From positions 126,813 through 161,475 of the forward strand of contig NZ_QVMP01000006.1 in NCBI RefSeq assembly GCF_010501095.1: a stretch of 34,663 nt of DNA, read 5' to 3'. Shown in pieces: positions 25,465 through 33,111 of the stretch. Position numbers and translations under genes: made by a program. The notes beneath the pieces are model-generated. The model was not told the DNA's origin and did no database searches. It saw only the letters and a program-made list of their open reading frames with translations. This stretch comes from Dysgonomonas sp. 520. GTDB lineage: Bacteria > Bacteroidota > Bacteroidia > Bacteroidales > Dysgonomonadaceae. Every line of letters starts with the position of its first letter. The first letter of the stretch is position 1.

Positions 25465-26373
25465 ATGTTGGATTTATCTGTAATCGTATTAACATATAAT
25501 GAGGAAATACACATTCGTCGTTGTATAGAGAATGTTAAATCTTTGGCAAAAGATATTTTTATTGTTGATTCATATTCCACTGATAATACTTTGCATATTG
25601 CAGAAGAACTAGGAGCAAAAATTTACCAAAATAAGTGGGTGAATAATTATGCAAAACAATTTAATTGGGGGTTAGAAAATCTTCCTATCCGAACAAAGTG
25701 GGTTTTGCGTCTTGATGCAGATGAATATTTGACAGAAGAACTTATTAACGAATTGAAAGAAAAGTTATCTAATTTGGATGAATCAGTAACAGGTATTATG
25801 ATTCCTCTTAGGAGAACTTTTATGGGTAAATTTGTGAAAAGAGGAGTAGGCGAAGTTACCCAAATGCGATTCTTTCAATACGGGAAGGCTCAGTGTGAAG
25901 TGCGCTTCATGGATGAGCATATACAGTTATTGGAAGGAGAAGCTGTAAGTTTTAATGGAGCTTGGGTTGATGATAATCTGAATACAATTGGTTGGTGGAC
26001 CACGAAACATAATGGATACTCGATCAGGGAGGCTATTGATTTGTTAGATTTAGAATTTAATTTGACAAATACAATGAGCGATGAAAATGAAAAAATGCTC
26101 ACTCCTGAGTCGCAAGCAAAGAGGAATAAAAAATTGAAATATGCTAAGATGCCTCTGTTTTTCAGATCTTTTCTTTATTTCATCTATCGTTATATTTTCA
26201 AATTTGGCTTTACAGAGGGAAAAGAAGGCTTTCTTTGGCATTTTCTTCAAGGTTGGTGGTATCGAACATTGGTTGATGCAAAAGTGTTCGAAATAAAAAA
26301 GGCTTGCGGAAATGACAGGGGAAAAATGATAAAATACATAAAGGACAGGTATGGAATTGATTGTTTAAGCTAA
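25465..26373 (+). CDS. GT2-family glycosyltransferase (WaaE/KdtX-like)
   Basis: A 302-residue inverting GT-A enzyme. The N-terminus LSVIVLTYNEEIHIRRCIENVK, the IVDSYSTDNT nucleotide-binding strand and the metal-binding DADE (84-87) identify it. Overall it resembles WaaE-type enzymes that add glucose or a similar sugar to a lipopolysaccharide core. It is separated from the rest of the locus by the MITE-like element and may have been cotranscribed before the insertion. Confidence 0.88.
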   Translation: MLDLSVIVLTYNEEIHIRRCIENVKSLAKDIFIVDSYSTDNTLHIAEELGAKIYQNKWVNNYAKQFNWGLENLPIRTKWVLRLDADEYLTEELINELKEKLSNLDESVTGIMIPLRRTFMGKFVKRGVGEVTQMRFFQYGKAQCEVRFMDEHIQLLEGEAVSFNGAWVDDNLNTIGWWTTKHNGYSIREAIDLLDLEFNLTNTMSDENEKMLTPESQAKRNKKLKYAKMPLFFRSFLYFIYRYIFKFGFTEGKEGFLWHFLQGWWYRTLVDAKVFEIKKACGNDRGKMIKYIKDRYGIDCLS

Positions 26374-26428
26374 TATTCTCATTTGTTAATATACATAAAA
26401 AGGATTTATAATCTCTCAACAAATGTAT

Positions 26429-26436
26429 TATCTTTG
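26429..26436 (+). promoter_or_regulatory. Promoter of the DUF3078 gene
   Basis: TATCTTTG, exact -7 match, with TTTA (26405-26408) 20 bases upstream as a weak -33 box. It is 38 bases before the start codon. Confidence 0.6.
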
Positions 26437-26474
26437 CGTGCTTCATATATGACTGGTTTTACAAAGAAAACTGA

Positions 26475-27884
26475 ATGAAACAATTTATTTTTTGTATTAG
26501 CATTATTATAATTTTTATTGTTTTTTCTGGTAGATTGAATGCACAGATAGGTAATGTTGCGGAAACTAATGCCAAAAATGTATCTCTTTTATCCGATTCG
26601 TTGTATAGTGCAGAACATACCAATAAGCATTTTCTGCAAAGAGGAGAGAATGGACTGATTGTGATGCCTCAGAACGATTGGCTTCCGTTCAATAATTTTG
26701 TTTCGTTCAAAGATACAATGTTCATTGAGCCATATTTCCTTCCGGTTGTGTTTGATGGACGGGTCTTGCCAAGGGATTTAAGTTTTACAAAACAAGAAAA
26801 AAAATCTGAGATTGCTCCCGATTTTCATCTGATAAGTCCCGATTCCACGTTTGCCCCTATGTTGGATCGGATGAAATTGCTGAAAAATTTGAGACAAAAT
26901 TATTATCTAAATCATCCGGATTTAGTAAACTATAACGCATTGGCTTTCGATCAGGTTTCGGATTCGGAATCGACAATTCCTAAACAAAATGTATTCAGGG
27001 ATTTGATTTCGGTGGAAAGAAACTCTACAATGCCATCTTTTGACCTGGAAAAATATGAGACAAAGAAGGTGTTTTGGTTGAAAAACGGAGAACACTCTCT
27101 TCAGGTGTCGCAAACCCGATTGTCTAAAAACTGGGCATCGGGCGGGAAAAACAATTTCAGCATACAAAACTATCATAAAATAAACCTGAACTATAAAAGG
27201 AAAAAAGTTTGGTGGAATAATACTTTCGAATGGAAAGTGAATCTGCAGCAAACACCAGCCGATACGATAAATAAAGTGAGTGTAACGGAAGACTTCCTGA
27301 GGTTATACAGCGTTTTTGGCTTAGATGCCTATAAAAAATGGTCGTATACAGTCAATCTCGAAGCAAAAACACCAATATTCAATGGTTATCCGGTAAATTC
27401 AGCCAAGAGGATAACTTCGTTCCTTTCTCCCTTGCAGGTGAATGTTGGAGCAGGTATGAGCTATTCTTTTGAACGGAAATCGAAAGTCAATAAATACAGG
27501 AATACGAAATTCTCTGCCGATTTGGCACCAATATCTATTCAATATAAATATGTGGAGGACGACAAGGTTGATGAAACCCGTTTTGGTATAAAAAAAGGGA
27601 AAAAAGCAAATACGGCATACGGATCTACGATAAATGCAAATCTGACTTATAACTATAATCAGGCATCGAATTTTACCTCCCGTTTCAAATATTTCTCCAA
27701 CTATGAGTCGGTTGTGGTTGAGTCTGAAAATAAATTCACAATGAGTCTGAACCGCTTCTTTTCCACATCAATATATCTTTATCTGCGGTTCGATGATAGT
27801 GTGGATATTGCTAAGAAAGACAGAGATTTAGGGTATTTTCAGTATAATGAGATATTAGGATTTGGATTGAACTATAAATGGTGA
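26475..27884 (+). CDS. DUF3078 family outer-membrane protein
   Basis: A 469-residue exported protein with a signal peptide (about residues 1-23). The C-terminal part carries the DUF3078 hallmark, beginning LQVSQTRLSKNWASGGKNNFS. It continues as alternating beta strands with aromatic residues and ends in LNYKW, an aromatic terminal residue as in beta barrels. An N-terminal region of about 200 residues, rich in Asp and Asn, is not assigned. The family is restricted largely to Bacteroidota and has no known function. Own promoter; the gene marks the return to more typical base composition. Confidence 0.85.
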   Translation: MKQFIFCISIIIIFIVFSGRLNAQIGNVAETNAKNVSLLSDSLYSAEHTNKHFLQRGENGLIVMPQNDWLPFNNFVSFKDTMFIEPYFLPVVFDGRVLPRDLSFTKQEKKSEIAPDFHLISPDSTFAPMLDRMKLLKNLRQNYYLNHPDLVNYNALAFDQVSDSESTIPKQNVFRDLISVERNSTMPSFDLEKYETKKVFWLKNGEHSLQVSQTRLSKNWASGGKNNFSIQNYHKINLNYKRKKVWWNNTFEWKVNLQQTPADTINKVSVTEDFLRLYSVFGLDAYKKWSYTVNLEAKTPIFNGYPVNSAKRITSFLSPLQVNVGAGMSYSFERKSKVNKYRNTKFSADLAPISIQYKYVEDDKVDETRFGIKKGKKANTAYGSTINANLTYNYNQASNFTSRFKYFSNYESVVVESENKFTMSLNRFFSTSIYLYLRFDDSVDIAKKDRDLGYFQYNEILGFGLNYKW

Positions 27885-27929
27885 TTTCGTCAGAAAACCT
27901 GATTTTTCGTACTCATTTCTTCCATTCAT

Positions 27930-27963
27930 TTTGTCGTGTTTCCAATATTTTCTATTACTTTTG
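27930..27963 (+). promoter_or_regulatory. Promoter of the TetR-family gene
   Basis: TTTG (27930-27933), 22 bases, TACTTTTG (27956-27963); 38 bases before the start codon. Confidence 0.6.
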
Positions 27964-28001
27964 CACATAATAATAAAACTTGTGCAGTTTTTTAGTTAGT
28001 T

Positions 28002-28595
28002 ATGGCTATCGCTAAAACCCGAAATATGTTGATTGATGTGGCGAGACAATTGTTCGCTAAGCTTGGTGTCGAAAATACCACGATGAACGATATTGCTGCA
28101 GCATCGAAAAAGGGACGGCGAACTCTTTACACATATTTTAATAACAAAAACGAAGTGTATCAGGCTGTTGTGGAGTCTGAACTGGAGCAGTTGTACACTG
28201 AGCTACAAGCTGTGGCCCAGAAAGATTTGCCTGCCGACGAAAAACTTCTCGATTATATTCAGACCAGGCTGGATACCGTGAAAAAAGTAGTTTTCAGAAA
28301 TGGTACGCTCAAAGCGGATTTCTTTCGAGATATTTGGCGGGTGCAGAATGTACGGAAGTCTTTCGATAGAAAAGAAATTCAAATATTGAAAGACATATTG
28401 CAAAAAGGGGTGGACGACGATACCCTTGAAATGCCGGATGTTGACCTGACCGCAGAAATATTGCATCATGCCCTGAAAGGCATTGAAGTGCCCTATATCA
28501 GGGGATTGATTAATCCGGAAAATGCAAAGAACAAACGTCAACACAACAATATCGCATTTCTTATTTTCCAGGGAATCAAAAAGAAAAAAAGATAA
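28002..28595 (+). CDS. TetR/AcrR-family transcriptional regulator
   Basis: A 197-residue regulator. The N-terminal helix-turn-helix is clear (residues about 8-55: DVARQLFAKLGVENTTMNDIA, then GRRTLYTYFNNKNEVYQAVV). The ligand domain is divergent. It sits 42 bases upstream of fabG in the same direction; control of fatty-acid synthesis or of fabG itself is possible but unproven. The lysine-rich tail IKKKKR is short and unremarkable. Confidence 0.92.
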   Translation: MAIAKTRNMLIDVARQLFAKLGVENTTMNDIAAASKKGRRTLYTYFNNKNEVYQAVVESELEQLYTELQAVAQKDLPADEKLLDYIQTRLDTVKKVVFRNGTLKADFFRDIWRVQNVRKSFDRKEIQILKDILQKGVDDDTLEMPDVDLTAEILHHALKGIEVPYIRGLINPENAKNKRQHNNIAFLIFQGIKKKKR

Positions 28596-28637
28596 ATACA
28601 ATTCTATAATTTTTTAAGAATAACTAAACATTTAATT

Positions 28638-29384
28638 ATGAAATTACTTGAAGGAAAAACAGCCATTATTACAGGTGCTGCCAGAGGTATTGGTAAAGCA
28701 ATTGCTTTGAAATTTGCGCAAGAAGGCGCTAATATCGCATTCACCGATTTGGCTATTGACGATAATGCAAAACAAACAGAAACAGAATTGGCTGCTTACG
28801 GTGTGAAAGTGAAAGGTTATGCTTCTAACGCAGCAGACTTTGACGACACGCACAAAGTGGTTGGAGATATAGTTAACGATTTCGGAAAAGTTGATATTCT
28901 TGTAAATAATGCGGGTATCACTCGTGATGGGTTGTTGATGCGTATGACAGAACAACAGTGGGATATGGTGATCAATGTAAACCTGAAATCGGCATTTAAC
29001 TTCATTCATGCTTTGACTCCTGTTTTCATGAAACAAAAATCAGGAAATATAATAAACATGAGTTCGGTTGTAGGTCTTTCCGGTAATGCCGGACAAACAA
29101 ACTATTCGGCGTCGAAAGCAGGTATGATCGGTTTGGCCAAATCGACAGCTAAAGAATTGGGATCGAGAAATGTACGTGCAAATTGCATTTGCCCTGGATT
29201 TATTATCACAGAAATGACAGGAGTTTTGTCGGACGATGTTAAGAAAAAATGGGCAGAACAAATACCACTTCGTCGTGGCGGAACACCCGAAGATGTGGCA
29301 AATGTTGCCGTATTCTTGGCGTCAGACCTTTCGGCGTATGTAACAGGACAGGCAATTCCTGTTTGCGGCGGAATGAATATGTAA
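28638..29384 (+). CDS. fabG: 3-oxoacyl-ACP reductase FabG
   Basis: NADPH-dependent short-chain dehydrogenase that reduces 3-oxoacyl-ACP in fatty acid elongation. Cofactor loop TGAARGIG (12-19), NNAG (90-93), catalytic S143, Y156 and K160 (SSVVGLSGNAGQTNYSASK) and the downstream ICPGFIITEM are all present. The length of 248 is typical. No separate promoter is seen in the 42-base gap after the TetR gene. A hairpin with T-run follows (29407). Confidence 0.95.
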   Translation: MKLLEGKTAIITGAARGIGKAIALKFAQEGANIAFTDLAIDDNAKQTETELAAYGVKVKGYASNAADFDDTHKVVGDIVNDFGKVDILVNNAGITRDGLLMRMTEQQWDMVINVNLKSAFNFIHALTPVFMKQKSGNIINMSSVVGLSGNAGQTNYSASKAGMIGLAKSTAKELGSRNVRANCICPGFIITEMTGVLSDDVKKKWAEQIPLRRGGTPEDVANVAVFLASDLSAYVTGQAIPVCGGMNM

Positions 29385-29406
29385 TAACAAGATATCTAAA
29401 TAATTT

Positions 29407-29452
29407 AAAGAAAGACATCGAGATTATGTATCTTTGTGTCTTTCTTTTTTTT
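29407..29452 (+). terminator. Terminator after fabG, overlapping the next promoter
   Basis: AAAGAAAGACA (29407-29417) pairs with TGTCTTTCTTT (29437-29447), followed by TTTTT to 29452. The loop contains the -7 box TATCTTTG of the next gene. Confidence 0.65.
29429..29436 (+). promoter_or_regulatory. -7 box of the pseudouridine synthase gene
   Basis: TATCTTTG, exact match, 25 bases before the ATG at 29462. It lies in the loop of the fabG terminator hairpin, so the new transcript should begin within the right arm and lack the hairpin. Confidence 0.6.
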
Positions 29453-29461
29453 GAAGCAATT

Positions 29462-30136
29462 ATGACAGTATTGTACGAAGACAACCATATAATTATAGTC
29501 AATAAAACCGTTTCTGAAATTGTTCAGGGCGATAAAACAGGAGACAAGCCGCTTTCCGAGATAGTGAAAGAGTGGCTGAAAGAAAAATATAACAAACCCG
29601 GAAACGTGTTTTGTGGAGTGACTCATCGTCTCGACCGTCCTGTAAGCGGTATCGTCGTTTTTGCAAAGACCAGCAAGGCTCTTAGCCGGTTGAATGAGAT
29701 GTTCAAAGACAAAGAAGTGACTAAAACTTATTGGGCAATAGTGAAAAACGCACCAAAGATAAGCGAAGGAACACTTGTACATTATTTGGTGAAAAACGAG
29801 AAGCAAAATAAATCGTACGCTTACGAAAAAGAGAAGCCAAATTCGAAGAAAGCAATATTGCATTACAAACTGATAGCGAAATCGGATGGGTATAACTTAT
29901 TGGAGATTGATCTGGAAACAGGCAGGCACCATCAAATTCGTTGCCAGCTGTCAGAAATGGGCTGTCCGATAAAAGGAGATTTGAAATATGGGGCAGAGCG
30001 TTCCAATCCGGATGGAGGTATTAGTTTACATGCCCGAAAGATAAGTTTCATACATCCGGTATCTAAAATTGAGGTCGAGGTTGAAGCTCCCGTACCCGAC
30101 GATAAATTATGGAAATTTTTCGAAAATAATGAATAA
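29462..30136 (+). CDS. RluA-family RNA pseudouridine synthase
   Basis: A 224-residue enzyme that isomerises uridine in rRNA or tRNA. It has the RluA active-site motif HRLDRPVSGIVVFAKT with catalytic D58, the KTYWAIV strand, and ETGRHHQIRCQL. It lacks an N-terminal S4 domain, unlike RluC/RluD. The specific uridine target cannot be predicted. I place the start at 29462, after the predicted transcription start; the open frame upstream to 29249 runs through fabG and is not used. The MITE-like copy 2 begins 40 bases after the stop. Confidence 0.92.
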   Translation: MTVLYEDNHIIIVNKTVSEIVQGDKTGDKPLSEIVKEWLKEKYNKPGNVFCGVTHRLDRPVSGIVVFAKTSKALSRLNEMFKDKEVTKTYWAIVKNAPKISEGTLVHYLVKNEKQNKSYAYEKEKPNSKKAILHYKLIAKSDGYNLLEIDLETGRHHQIRCQLSEMGCPIKGDLKYGAERSNPDGGISLHARKISFIHPVSKIEVEVEAPVPDDKLWKFFENNE

Positions 30137-30176
30137 ACTATAAAACAAATCAGAATTCGTTACGTTTATTAATTAT

Positions 30177-30316
30177 GAAACCGTCTAGACTTTTTAAATT
30201 ATACTTAATTTTTGAGTTTTTGTCATGTTGAACGTAGTGAAACATCTAAGAAAACAGATCCTTCGATACTCTCAGGATGACAAAATTGAATAAAAAGAAA
30301 AAGTCTAGACGGTTTC
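30177..30316. mobile_element. MITE-like element, copy 2
   Basis: A 140-bp non-coding element with perfect terminal inverted repeats of 19 bp: GAAACCGTCTAGACTTTTT at the left and its exact complement ending at 30316. Flanking TAT (30174-30176 and 30317-30319) looks like a 3-bp target duplication. The nested inner palindrome is TGTCATGTTGAACG...CTCAGGATGACA. It is in inverted orientation relative to copy 1 at 25275. Confidence 0.87.
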
Positions 30317-30344
30317 TATGTAAACGAATTAGCTTTTGTCCGGA

Positions 30345-30899
30345 ATGGAAAAGTATCTATATATAATCGTGATAAGCATGCTGGCAGTGTTCGGTTTCTC
30401 TTCGTGTAGCGATGATGAAAGTTTCTATAAGGGAGATGCCGCTCGCGAAGCCTTGAAGCATAAATGGAATGTCAGTTCGATAGAAGTGAAAACGAACGAT
30501 GGCCAAAAAGATGAAATCCCCAATTTTATACTGAAAACATTTCTGCTAAATACAAAGCAGTATGCCGAAACGTTTGATGGTCAGCAACTAAAGACTGTTG
30601 TTGAGGCAAAAGACCCGGCATTGTTTGAACCCATCCAACTGTCGGAGCGATATGTTGTGATGGATGACAATTTGTATGTAGAAAGTCAGTTGTTGGGTAA
30701 CCAGAACATACCCTACACCTTCAAGGTTTCGGATAAAACATTGATCGTGCAATTTAAGTTTAACAAGCAAATGTTTGAGCAGATATTGCAATTGATAGGA
30801 ACGAATATAGATCCTGCCATACAGGCTCAGATAGAAGCATTTTTAGCAGATCTGCCCGATGACTTTTCGGGAGAAATAATTAAAAAATTGAAAAGATAA
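30345..30899 (+). CDS. Predicted lipoprotein, paralogue of the next gene
   Basis: A 184-residue lipoprotein of unknown function. The lipobox is FSSC, followed by the acidic SDDE, a possible surface-export signal. The mature part has KGDAAREALKHKWNVSSIE near the start and DDFSGEIIKKLKR at the end; both patterns recur in the next protein. Alternating strands suggest a lipocalin-like or small beta-barrel fold, as in several Bacteroidota lipoprotein families. I prefer ATG 30345 over the upstream TTG at 30336. It starts 28 bases after the MITE-like copy 2. An imperfect -7 box (TAGCTTTTG at 30330) is nearby. Confidence 0.75.
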   Translation: MEKYLYIIVISMLAVFGFSSCSDDESFYKGDAAREALKHKWNVSSIEVKTNDGQKDEIPNFILKTFLLNTKQYAETFDGQQLKTVVEAKDPALFEPIQLSERYVVMDDNLYVESQLLGNQNIPYTFKVSDKTLIVQFKFNKQMFEQILQLIGTNIDPAIQAQIEAFLADLPDDFSGEIIKKLKR

Positions 30900-30945
30900 T
30901 TTATTCTTCTAAGAGATAACAACAATAACAACAATTCGAACCCAA

Positions 30946-31473
30946 ATGAAAAAATTCTTTTATTTACTAACTATTTGTATTCTTACTTCAGTAGCATTTT
31001 CTTCTTGCGGAGACGATGATGACGATTATTTAAGCGGAGATGCGGCCAAAGGTGCCATTAAGGGTAAATGGGTGCTGAAAACTATGACAATGAGTTCAAA
31101 TTCATCGGAAATGGACAGACTGATGAACATGGCTTTTGCATACTCGTTAAAAACGACGGAAATGAGTATGATATTCAACGAAACTACTGTAGAATCGACA
31201 ATGAAGTATAAAGATGGATCTTCGCCTCAAATAGTAACGGAAGATTATTACATTGAAGATAATGTGTTATATGTAAATGATGAAGCCTTAAATGATATTG
31301 TTGCCAGCAATTTTCGGATATCTAAAAATAATCTGGAGATTACGCAAAAGAACATCGATCGGAATATGCTGATTGAAATGTTGACAAGTGACGATATAGA
31401 CGGCATTGAACAAATAATAAATATGATACCTAATGGATTTTCGGGACAGATAACAATGAAGCTGAAAAGATAA
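30946..31473 (+). CDS. Predicted lipoprotein, tandem paralogue
   Basis: A 175-residue lipoprotein with lipobox FSSC and an acidic GDDDDDY sequence right after it, a good candidate surface-export signal. It shares SGDAAKGAIKGKW and the C-terminal NGFSGQITMKLKR with the previous protein, indicating tandem duplication followed by strong divergence. No enzyme motif is seen. The 46-base gap holds no terminator, so the two are probably cotranscribed. Function unknown. Confidence 0.78.
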   Translation: MKKFFYLLTICILTSVAFSSCGDDDDDYLSGDAAKGAIKGKWVLKTMTMSSNSSEMDRLMNMAFAYSLKTTEMSMIFNETTVESTMKYKDGSSPQIVTEDYYIEDNVLYVNDEALNDIVASNFRISKNNLEITQKNIDRNMLIEMLTSDDIDGIEQIINMIPNGFSGQITMKLKR

Positions 31474-31490
31474 TTTATCGGTATAAACTA

Positions 31491-31521
31491 TTGTTTTTTA
31501 CGAAGATTTGTTGTAATTTCG
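31491..31521 (+). promoter_or_regulatory. Promoter of rplU-rpmA
   Basis: TTG (31491-31493), 20 bases, TAATTTCG (31514-31521; one mismatch to TAnnTTTG). It gives a leader of about 75-80 bases before the rplU ATG. Confidence 0.5.
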
Positions 31522-31524
31522 CAT

Positions 31525-31600
31525 CCCGATTGCCAATAGGCCGATAAGTAACCACACTAAAGTGGTTCGCCTCAGGCACATAACTTGTAAAAGTATTTAT
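31525..31600 (+). promoter_or_regulatory. Structured 5' leader of rplU
   Basis: Hairpin AACCAC (31550-31555) / GTGGTT (31562-31567) with 6-base loop, followed by GCCTCAGGC (31569-31577), and preceded by GCCAATAGGC (31532-31541). Three GC-bearing folds in an otherwise AT-rich leader suggest autoregulation by L21 or another ribosomal protein. No match to a described leader was confirmed. Confidence 0.35.
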
Positions 31601-31605
31601 TGCAA

Positions 31606-31917
31606 ATGTACGCAATTGTAGACATTCAAGGACAACAGTTCAGAGTTGAACAAGGACAAAAACTATTTGTCCACAGAACTTCGGCAGACAAAGGTGCTGA
31701 CGTAGAATTCGAAAAAGTATTATTAGTTGACAATTCAGGTAAAGTAGCTATCGGCGCTCCTTATGTTGATGGAGCAAAAGTGGTTCTTACAGTAGGCGAC
31801 CAAGTGAAAGGCGACAAAGTTCTGATCTTCCACAAAAAGAGAAGAAAAGGTTATCGCAAATTGAACGGTCACCGTCAACAATTTACAGAAGTAACTGTAA
31901 AAGAAATTATTGCTTAA
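31606..31917 (+). CDS. rplU: 50S ribosomal protein L21
   Basis: A 103-residue ribosomal protein, the same length as E. coli L21, beginning [18 protein letters not shown]. The C-terminal half has [21 protein letters not shown], the usual rRNA-binding basic stretch. I use the ATG at 31606; the TTG six bases upstream would add two residues not found in the family. It is followed by rpmA after 20 bases. Confidence 0.97.
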   Translation: MYAIVDIQGQQFRVEQGQKLFVHRTSADKGADVEFEKVLLVDNSGKVAIGAPYVDGAKVVLTVGDQVKGDKVLIFHKKRRKGYRKLNGHRQQFTEVTVKEIIA

Positions 31918-31937
31918 CAGATTAAAAAGAGAAGAAA

Positions 31938-32201
31938 ATGGCACATAAGAAAGGTGTAGGTAGTTCGAAGAATGGTCGTGAATCGGAAAGTAAACGACTA
32001 GGCGTGAAGGCTTTCGGTGGAGAAGCTGTTAAAGCAGGCAACATCATCGTTCGTCAAAGAGGTACAACTCATCATCCTGGCGAAAACGTAGGTATGGGAA
32101 AAGACCATACATTGTTTGCCCTTGTTGATGGAACAGTTGTTTTCCGTAGAAAGAAAAATGAAAGATCGTTTGTTTCTGTACTTCCAAAAGCAGAAGCATA
32201 A
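31938..32201 (+). CDS. rpmA: 50S ribosomal protein L27
   Basis: An 87-residue ribosomal protein whose flexible N-terminus reaches the peptidyl-transferase centre. It starts directly [16 protein letters not shown], without the cleavable N-terminal extension found in Firmicutes. The conserved [22 protein letters not shown] is intact. Cotranscribed with rplU, as is near universal, and ended by a clear terminator at 32223. Confidence 0.98.
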   Translation: MAHKKGVGSSKNGRESESKRLGVKAFGGEAVKAGNIIVRQRGTTHHPGENVGMGKDHTLFALVDGTVVFRRKKNERSFVSVLPKAEA

Positions 32202-32222
32202 ATAGATAAAAGGTTTATATTT

Positions 32223-32258
32223 AAGGCTGTATGGGACACCATGCAGCCTTATTTTTTT
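32223..32258 (+). terminator. Rho-independent terminator of rplU-rpmA
   Basis: AAGGCTGTATGG (32223-32234) pairs with CCATGCAGCCTT (32239-32250) apart from one mismatch, followed by ATTTTTTT. Confidence 0.9.
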
Positions 32259-32441
32259 TACTAATTATGCTAATCGGTGTTCTCGAATTTAACCCAATAT
32301 TTTTCAATCACAAATTCGCATTAATTATTTATTGTGATTATTTGTCCGTTATTTCATTATTTTTCGGTATTGATAGAGAACCCGCAAAAGGCTTACTTTG
32401 CTTCATGTTTGAATCAGAAAACCTCTAAATATAAAAGAATA

Positions 32442-32942
32442 ATGGCAAAAATTGGAATTTACTACGGATCGGATACAGGCAATACACAAACAGTAGCACA
32501 AGACTTGGCAAAGGCACTGGATGTAAGCACCGAAAATGTATTTGATGTAAGCAAAGCCGGTGCAGATTTTTCGGTTTATGATGTATTGTTGTTCGGAAGT
32601 TCGACAATGGGGTACGGCGATTTGCAAGACGATTGGGATGCCTTTCTGGATAAAGTGAAGTCTGTGGATTTGTCCGGTAAAAAAGTCGCGATTTTTGGTT
32701 GTGGCGACTCAGCTTCGTATAGCGACACGTTTTGCGATGCGGTAGGTAAAATTTATGAAGTGGTAAGGGCGCAAGGTGCAGAGGTTATAGGGCATACAAG
32801 CACCGAAGGATATACTTTCGATAGCTCGGAAGCCTTGGTCGACGGACAGTTTGTTGGTCTTCTGATTGACGAAGATAACGAATCGGATCAGACGGCGGGT
32901 CGTATTGCGGCTTGGGTAGACGATCTGAAAAAGAAAATATAA
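32442..32942 (+). CDS. fldA: Long-chain flavodoxin
   Basis: A 166-residue FMN electron carrier for low-potential reactions. The FMN-phosphate loop is SDTGNT (10-15). The isoalloxazine-stacking regions are MGYGDLQDDW (W65) and FGCGDSASYSDTF (Y93). The extra loop and length identify a long-chain flavodoxin. I place the start at 32442 (MAKIGIYYGS); the upstream in-frame extension from 32334 has no family support. A -7-like TTACTTTG at 32393 is one base off consensus spacing. Monocistronic. Confidence 0.95.
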   Translation: MAKIGIYYGSDTGNTQTVAQDLAKALDVSTENVFDVSKAGADFSVYDVLLFGSSTMGYGDLQDDWDAFLDKVKSVDLSGKKVAIFGCGDSASYSDTFCDAVGKIYEVVRAQGAEVIGHTSTEGYTFDSSEALVDGQFVGLLIDEDNESDQTAGRIAAWVDDLKKKI

Positions 32943-32950
32943 TTTAGGTT

Positions 32951-32969
32951 GGTGACTTAAAACTCACCA
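32951..32969. repeat. Short hairpin with CTTAAAA heptads after fldA
   Basis: GGTGA (32951-32955) pairs with TCACC (32964-32968); the loop is CTTAAAAC. CTTAAAA plus CTCACCA is the same heptad pattern as the arrays at 4656 and 10905. Confidence 0.5.
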
Positions 32970-33053
32970 CAAAAAGTGGCGTCCCAATTTGTGGATTAGT
33001 GCCATACTCATACTGTTTAATCATTTCTATTGATAGTTTTTTAGTTGATCATG

Positions 33054-33090
33054 AAACCTCAATGATGAGATATCATTGGGGTTTTCTCTT
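33054..33090 (+). terminator. Terminator downstream of fldA
   Basis: AAACCTCAATGA (33054-33065) pairs with TCATTGGGGTTT (33073-33084), one G-T pair, then a pyrimidine-rich TCTCTTT. It is about 110 bases past the fldA stop; the DNA between holds only the short heptad hairpin. Confidence 0.65.
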
Positions 33091-33111
33091 TCTGAAATAT
33101 CGGGGAGAATG

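Noticed and set aside
27885-27905. Terminator after the DUF3078 gene
   Set aside because: TCAG/CTGA with a T-run is only a 4-bp stem, too weak to report.
29249-29461. N-terminal extension of the pseudouridine synthase
   Set aside because: It reads through fabG in another frame and lies upstream of the predicted transcription start; RluA homology begins at 29462.
32231-32428. 65-residue plus-strand open frame after rpmA
   Set aside because: It starts inside the rplU-rpmA terminator hairpin and has no promoter or family resemblance; it overlaps the fldA promoter region.
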